In this document: positions 5,119-8,684 of the stretch, one piece after another
Position numbering within the stretch: the first letter of the stretch is position 1
Layout: every line of letters starts with the position of its first letter
From: an uncultured Lachnospiraceae bacterium
Lineage (GTDB): Bacteria; Bacillota; Clostridia; Lachnospirales; Lachnospiraceae
Assembly: GCA_910588125.1 (NCBI GenBank)
Contig: CAJUPI010000091.1
Location: 1-8,684 of the forward strand
Length of the DNA: 8,684 nucleotides
Direction of reading: 5' to 3'
Notes under the pieces: model-generated
What the model saw: the letters and a program-made list of their open reading frames with translations, nothing else
Database searches by the model: none
What the model was told of the DNA's origin: nothing
Program-made: the position numbers and the translations under genes

Positions 5119-5970
5119 TTGAACATACAATGGTATCCCGGACATATGACAAAAGCCCGGCGTTCCATGCAGGAGGATATCCGCCTGATAGATCTGATTG
5201 TTGAGCTGGTAGACGCCAGGGCTCCTCTTGCCAGCCGGAATCCGGACATTGACCAATTGGGAAAAGGAAAAGCCCGGCTGATTCTTCTAAATAAGTCAGA
5301 TCTGGCGCAAGAACAGTGGAATATAGCCTGGACGGAATGGTTTCGGAAAAAGGGATTTTATGTAATCGAGGTGGATTCCCGAAGCGGTGCCGGACTTAAA
5401 AAAATAAATGCCGTAGTACAGGAAGCCTGCCGGGAAAAGCTGGAACGAGACCGGCGGCGGGGGATAATGAACCGCCCGGTACGGGCCATGGTAGCCGGTA
5501 TTCCCAATGTGGGAAAATCCACTTTTATTAATTCCTTTGCGGGAAAAGCCTGCACAAAGACCGGCAACCGTCCGGGAGTAACTAAGGGAAAGCAGTGGAT
5601 TCGCCTGAATAAATCATTAGAGCTTTTAGATACGCCGGGAATCTTGTGGCCCAAGTTTGAAGATCCACGCGTAGGGATTTTACTGGCCCTGTTGGGAACG
5701 ATCAATGATGAAATATTAGATCGGGATGAGTTGGCATTGGAATTGCTAAAGCTTTTGCAGAATCGTTATCCCAGAGTATTGGAGAAGCGGTATGAAATCA
5801 CAGATGCCGGAATGGAGCCTGCAAAAATATTGGAAAATATCGCAGCAGTTCGCGGTTGTCTGATGAAGGGCGGCAGCCTGGATTTGCCCAAGGCCGCCCG
5901 ATTGCTGCTTGACGATTTTCGCAGCGGAAAGCTGGGACGAATTACCTTAGAGATTCCAGATGAAAAATAA
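5119..5970 (+). CDS. rbgA: Ribosome biogenesis GTPase RbgA (YlqF)
   Basis: RbgA is a circularly permuted GTPase needed for late assembly of the 50S subunit in Bacillota. The 283-residue product shows the permuted order: G4 NKSD (58-61), then G1 GIPNVGKST (127-135), G2 in RPGVTKG (151-157) and G3 DTPG (171-174), followed by a C-terminal helical domain (about 190-283). His9 in WYPGHM matches the catalytic histidine described for B. subtilis RbgA. The start is TTG: the ribosome binding site AAGGAGGG (5104-5111) is fused to the lepB stop (TAAGGAGG, 5103-5110), lies eight bases upstream, and the family N-terminus MNIQWYPGHM begins exactly there. Translation is thus probably coupled to lepB. Confidence 0.96.
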   Translation: MNIQWYPGHMTKARRSMQEDIRLIDLIVELVDARAPLASRNPDIDQLGKGKARLILLNKSDLAQEQWNIAWTEWFRKKGFYVIEVDSRSGAGLKKINAVVQEACREKLERDRRRGIMNRPVRAMVAGIPNVGKSTFINSFAGKACTKTGNRPGVTKGKQWIRLNKSLELLDTPGILWPKFEDPRVGILLALLGTINDEILDRDELALELLKLLQNRYPRVLEKRYEITDAGMEPAKILENIAAVRGCLMKGGSLDLPKAARLLLDDFRSGKLGRITLEIPDEK

Positions 5971-6010
5971 TTTTCAGATACCATTTGATGGAGAAAACGG
6001 AGATTTTACC

Positions 6011-6658
6011 ATGAGAAAATTAAGTGAGGAGAAGCTGGCAGCAGAGCGGGAACGTCTGGAACAGATGAAAGCTTATGAGCAGGCATACGCATCCTATTCT
6101 GCTATTTGCGGAATCGACGAAGCCGGACGTGGCCCGTTAGCGGGCCCGGTAGTGGCGGGAGCAGTGATTTTACCAAAAGATTGTGAAATTTTATTTCTCA
6201 ACGATTCCAAAAAGCTGACAGAAAAGCGTCGTGAAGCATTGTTTGTGGAGATTAAGGAGAAAGCTGTTGCCTGGAGTATCGGCGTTGTGGACGCCGGGGA
6301 AGTCGATCGAATCAATATTTTGCAGGCAACGTATGAGGCAATGAGAAAGGCGATTGCCGGTTTGTCTGTCCCTCCGGGCGTGCTTTTGAATGATGCTGTG
6401 GAAATTCCTGGTGTAGATATCCCGCAGGTAAAAATTATCAAAGGCGATGCCAAAAGCGTATCGATCGCTGCTGCCAGTATTCTGGCCAAAGTAACGAGGG
6501 ATCATCTGATGACGGAGTATGATCGGCAATATCCGGTCTATGGTTTTGCCCGGCATAAGGGATATGGAACCAGTGCGCATATTGCAGCAATTCAGGAATT
6601 TGGCGGCTGCCCGATTCATAGAAGGTCTTTTATCCGAAAGTTTACTGACCAGCTATAA
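6011..6658 (+). CDS. rnhB: Ribonuclease HII
   Basis: RNase HII cuts RNA in RNA-DNA hybrids and starts removal of single ribonucleotides from DNA. From ATG 6011 the product has 215 residues: a short helical N-terminus (1-30) and then the catalytic fold with GIDEAGRGPLAGP (34-46; Asp36, Glu37), NDSKKL (64-69), LLNDAV (125-130; Asp128) and KVTRD (160-164; Asp164). These are the four acidic residues of the family. KGYGTSAH (183-190) is also typical. An in-frame ATG at 5960 would add 17 residues and overlap rbgA by 11 bases, but it has no good ribosome binding site, whereas GGAGA (5999-6003) lies seven bases before 6011. I prefer 6011, though the longer form is possible. Confidence 0.93.
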   Translation: MRKLSEEKLAAERERLEQMKAYEQAYASYSAICGIDEAGRGPLAGPVVAGAVILPKDCEILFLNDSKKLTEKRREALFVEIKEKAVAWSIGVVDAGEVDRINILQATYEAMRKAIAGLSVPPGVLLNDAVEIPGVDIPQVKIIKGDAKSVSIAAASILAKVTRDHLMTEYDRQYPVYGFARHKGYGTSAHIAAIQEFGGCPIHRRSFIRKFTDQL

Positions 6659-6706
6659 CAGAAAGGCAACTCATTTTCTGCCTGGCCGTTTTGGAAGGAG
6701 AGCTCT

Positions 6707-7069
6707 ATGAATCAAAACCGAAGAATCCATGAGAATAAAAGGCGTACCGGAAAAAAGTACGAGGAATGGGCCGCCGATTATCTCCGTCAAAAAGGAATCG
6801 AAATCCTAGAACGGAATTATCGGGATCGTACCGGAGAGATCGATCTGATCGGCCGGGATGGGGAATGCCTGGTGTTTATAGAAGTAAAATATCGCCGAAA
6901 CAGCAGAAATGGGGAACCCTCAGAAGCTGTGACGGCAAAAAAGCAGCAGCATATTCGTCGGACAGCGCAATATTATCTTTATAGCCACCGGTGTGGGGAT
7001 ACCCCATGCCGGTTTGATGTAATCAGCATCTTGGGTGACCGGATCGACTGGATTCTCAATGCATTTTAG
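6707..7069 (+). CDS. yraN: YraN/UPF0102 family protein, nuclease-like
   Basis: The 120-residue product belongs to UPF0102, which has an endonuclease-like PD-(D/E)XK fold and is often found beside rnhB. Visible marks are GKKYEEWAADYLRQKG (15-30), the core TGEIDLIGRDG (42-52; Glu44, Asp46), VFIEVKYRR (56-64; Glu59, Lys61) and RFDVISI (102-108). Acidic and lysine positions fit a metal-dependent nuclease active site, but biochemical function is not settled for the family. Length is normal. ATG 6707 has AAGGAGAG (6695-6702) just upstream. The 48-base gap after rnhB contains a short stem, CAGAAA (6659-6664) with TTTCTG (6675-6680), without a T run. Pairing with rnhB suggests a role in DNA maintenance; this is inference. 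Confidence 0.88.
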   Translation: MNQNRRIHENKRRTGKKYEEWAADYLRQKGIEILERNYRDRTGEIDLIGRDGECLVFIEVKYRRNSRNGEPSEAVTAKKQQHIRRTAQYYLYSHRCGDTPCRFDVISILGDRIDWILNAF

Positions 7070-7091
7070 ATTGCGTAAAGGGGTGGACAGG

Positions 7092-7955
7092 ATGGAATGG
7101 AAACGAAAAACGGGAAAGGAAGCTTTGACAATAAATGAGAATCAAGGTGTTGTCTATTTGACTTTTCCGGCATTAGAGGCGACCGGGCTGGTACAGCATG
7201 CCTTTTCCACACGTATGGGCGGCGTCAGTAAAGGGAAATTTTCTTCCATGAATTTTACATTTACCAGAGGAGATTGCCCGGAACATGTGATGGAAAATTA
7301 CCGACGGATGGCAGCCGTATTAGGCGTGGACAGGAGCCGGATGGTATTGTCCTGGCAGACTCACACCACAAATGTGCGGGCAGTGACTGAAGAGGACGCG
7401 GGAAAAGGGATTATCCGTGAGCGGGATTATCAGAATATAGACGGGTTGATTACCAATGTGCCTGAAATGACGCTGGTAACCTTTTATGCGGATTGTGTAC
7501 CGCTGTATCTCTTGGATCCTGTCCATAAGGCTATTGGGCTTTCCCATTCCGGATGGAGAGGCACGGTAAACCGGATGGGCAAAGTTACTTTGGATGCCAT
7601 GAAAACGGCATATGGAACCAAAGCAGAAGAGGTGATCGCCTGTATCGGCCCCAGTATCTGCCAGGAATGCTTTGAGGTGGGAGAAGAGGTGGCGGAAGCT
7701 TTTGGGAAAGCGTTTAAACCGGGCTATCACAATCAACTGTATTATCAAAAGAAAAACGGCAAATATCAATTGGATCTGTGGCGGGCCAATGAAATTATTT
7801 TTGAAGAGGCAGGCGTATATCCGGAAAATATTCATGTGACAGATATCTGTACACATTGCAATCCCCGGCTGCTGTTTTCTCATCGCACTTTTGGAAATGA
7901 GCGGGGGAACCTGGCGGCATTTTTGTGTCTGAAAAAGGGGGCAAATGAAACATGA
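7092..7955 (+). CDS. pgeF: Peptidoglycan editing factor PgeF (YfiH/YlmD, polyphenol-oxidase fold)
   Basis: PgeF-type proteins (DUF152, also annotated as multicopper polyphenol oxidase or laccase domain) are reported in E. coli to keep wrong amino acids, such as Ser in place of L-Ala, out of peptidoglycan stems. Purine nucleoside activity has been described for homologues. The 287-residue product has QHAFSTRMGGVS (35-46), WQTHTTNV (88-95; His91), FYADCVPLYL (131-140; Cys135), GLSHSGWRGTV (149-159; His152), CIGPSICQECFEV (184-196) and CTHCNPRLLFSHR (253-265), so the His-Cys-His metal site is intact. The open frame begins earlier and would overlap yraN; ATG 7092 has AAAGGGG (7077-7083) eight bases upstream and gives a normal length. 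It overlaps the next gene by four bases (ATGA). Confidence 0.92.
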   Translation: MEWKRKTGKEALTINENQGVVYLTFPALEATGLVQHAFSTRMGGVSKGKFSSMNFTFTRGDCPEHVMENYRRMAAVLGVDRSRMVLSWQTHTTNVRAVTEEDAGKGIIRERDYQNIDGLITNVPEMTLVTFYADCVPLYLLDPVHKAIGLSHSGWRGTVNRMGKVTLDAMKTAYGTKAEEVIACIGPSICQECFEVGEEVAEAFGKAFKPGYHNQLYYQKKNGKYQLDLWRANEIIFEEAGVYPENIHVTDICTHCNPRLLFSHRTFGNERGNLAAFLCLKKGANET

Positions 7956-8461
7956 AGATTATGATTATCGGTTATAGCGGAAGCGGAAAATCCACTCTTG
8001 CAAGATATTTGGGCAAGAAATATCAGGCTCCGGTACTTCATTTGGATCATGTTTTTTGGCTTCCAGGATGGAGGGAGCGTCCCCGGGAAGAAATGCAGAA
8101 AATTGTGGCTCATTTTTTGAATTCCCACTCTTCCTGGATCATAGATGGCAATTATCGAAAAACCGGGTACGAGCGCCGACTTGCCGAGGCAGATCGGATT
8201 ATTTTTCTGTCATTTAATCGCTTTTCCTGTCTGTACCGGGTATGGAAGCGCTATCGAAAATACCGGGGACAAACAAGACGGGACATGGGGCATGGATGTA
8301 CGGAAAAACTGGACTGGGAGTTTATCCGCTGGGTTCTTTGGGAAGGGAGAGATGCCAAGAATCAGGCGGCATATCAGGAGGTTTGCAAAAGGTATTCTCA
8401 TAAAGTCTTTGTTATTAAGAATCAGAGACAGCTGGATACTTTCTTTTCTCATATGCGATGA
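7952..8461 (+). CDS. P-loop kinase-like protein, FlaR/DNA-topology-modulation type
   Basis: The 169-residue product is a small P-loop protein related to adenylate kinases. It has Walker A GYSGSGKST (7-15), HLDHVFWLPGW (30-40) and SSWIIDGNYRKT (60-71). DMGHGCTEKLDWEFIRW (111-127) is typical of proteins annotated as FlaR or topology modulation protein. The substrate is unknown; the topology name comes from old genetic work and says little about chemistry. Arg-rich stretches (about 98-110) could contact phosphate or nucleic acid. It starts inside the pgeF stop (ATGA, 7952-7955) with AAGGGGG (7935-7941) ten bases upstream, so it is likely translated with pgeF. It is the last gene of the unit; about 220 bases of non-coding DNA follow. 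Confidence 0.85.
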   Translation: MKIMIIGYSGSGKSTLARYLGKKYQAPVLHLDHVFWLPGWRERPREEMQKIVAHFLNSHSSWIIDGNYRKTGYERRLAEADRIIFLSFNRFSCLYRVWKRYRKYRGQTRRDMGHGCTEKLDWEFIRWVLWEGRDAKNQAAYQEVCKRYSHKVFVIKNQRQLDTFFSHMR

Positions 8462-8624
8462 ACATAGTATTTTTCGGAGAGGAGGGCACGCCTGGGAGAA
8501 AAGAGAGAAGCAGCCGGGCAGCCAGGCCAGAAAAAAGGGCGGCAGAGAGACGGGGCGGCGGCAGTGGGGGTGCCTGCTTCGCTGTTTCGGGATGTAAAAA
8601 GTTCTAAAATCTCCGAATTTTGCT
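8462..8624. other. Non-coding, purine-rich tail after the last gene
   Basis: No gene can be supported here. GAGAGGAGG (8477-8485) resembles a ribosome binding site, but no ATG, GTG or TTG follows at a usable distance; only CTG at 8492 opens a frame of 44 codons to TAA 8624, of low complexity. Bases 8493-8577 are strongly G/A-biased, with several runs of G (GGGG at about 8551, GGGGG at about 8565). Bases 8600-8624 turn abruptly A/T-rich. The CTG frame is most likely chance. Confidence 0.5.
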
Positions 8625-8630
8625 AAGTAC

Positions 8631-8682
8631 GAAATGAAAATGCCCAAACTCGCTTCGCTCAGACAGTGTGCATTTTCATTTC
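8631..8682. repeat. 13-base perfect inverted repeat with mirror-symmetric core
   Basis: GAAATGAAAATGC (8631-8643) is the exact reverse complement of GCATTTTCATTTC (8670-8682). The 26-base loop contains CTCGCTTCGCTC (8649-8660), which reads the same in both directions on one strand. It lies downstream of the last gene, could form a strong hairpin in RNA of either strand, and may work as a terminator or RNA-stabilising end, although no clean T run follows. Its look suggests a dispersed intergenic repeat of the genome, which one window cannot prove. Confidence 0.7.
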
Positions 8683-8684
8683 AA

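Noticed and set aside
7320..7883. 187-codon open frame on the minus strand opposite pgeF
   Set aside because: It is antisense to a conserved gene, with no recognisable motif or ribosome binding site.
8537..8570. Possible G-quadruplex on the + strand
   Set aside because: Runs of G are uneven in length and spacing, and the whole stretch is purine-rich; not enough to call a quadruplex by eye.
8145..8597. 150-codon open frame overlapping the kinase gene
   Set aside because: It starts inside a well-supported gene in another frame, has no ribosome binding site and becomes low-complexity Arg/Gly/Lys; a shadow.

Overview
The window is a conserved housekeeping locus of a Clostridia-type Bacillota, most like the Lachnospiraceae. 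The basis is the gene order ylxM-ffh-rpsP-khpA-rimM-trmD-rplS-lepB-rbgA-rnhB-yraN, strong AGGAGG ribosome binding sites, GTG and TTG starts, and protein sequences of Lachnospiraceae character. All twelve genes lie on the + strand and look intact. I see no phage, CRISPR, tRNA, rRNA or transposase gene, and no obvious new multi-gene system. What is unusual lies between the genes.

Layout. Bases 1-107 hold no gene I can recognise. A strong sigma-A type promoter (108-136) sits inside a perfect 14-base inverted repeat that ends just before ylxM. ylxM and ffh encode parts of the signal recognition particle pathway. They are followed by rpsP (ribosomal protein bS16) and khpA (a KH-domain RNA-binding protein). 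A good intrinsic terminator (2515-2556) follows khpA. It probably lowers, but does not abolish, transcription into rimM (30S maturation factor) and trmD (tRNA m1G37 methyltransferase), because I see no convincing promoter between it and rimM. rplS (bL19) has a likely promoter of its own, a folded leader that resembles an L19-type leader, and a strong terminator (4370-4399).

Bases 4401-4491 are rich in compatible and competing stems and are explained by no gene. A second unit follows: lepB (signal peptidase I), rbgA (50S assembly GTPase), rnhB (RNase HII), yraN (UPF0102), pgeF (peptidoglycan editing factor) and a small P-loop kinase-like protein of the FlaR/topology-modulation type. Spacing in this unit is tight, with a TAAGGAGG stop/ribosome-binding-site fusion at lepB-rbgA and an ATGA overlap at pgeF-kinase. 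The window ends in a purine-rich non-coding stretch and a 13-base perfect inverted repeat around a mirror-symmetric CTCGCTTCGCTC, which looks like a dispersed intergenic repeat.

Together the genes cover co-translational protein targeting (YlxM, Ffh), removal of signal peptides (LepB), ribosome assembly and translation fidelity (bS16, RimM, TrmD, bL19, RbgA, probably KhpA), and upkeep of nucleic acids and cell wall (RnhB, YraN, PgeF). Several gene starts were moved from the longest open frame to the start supported by a ribosome binding site and by family length.
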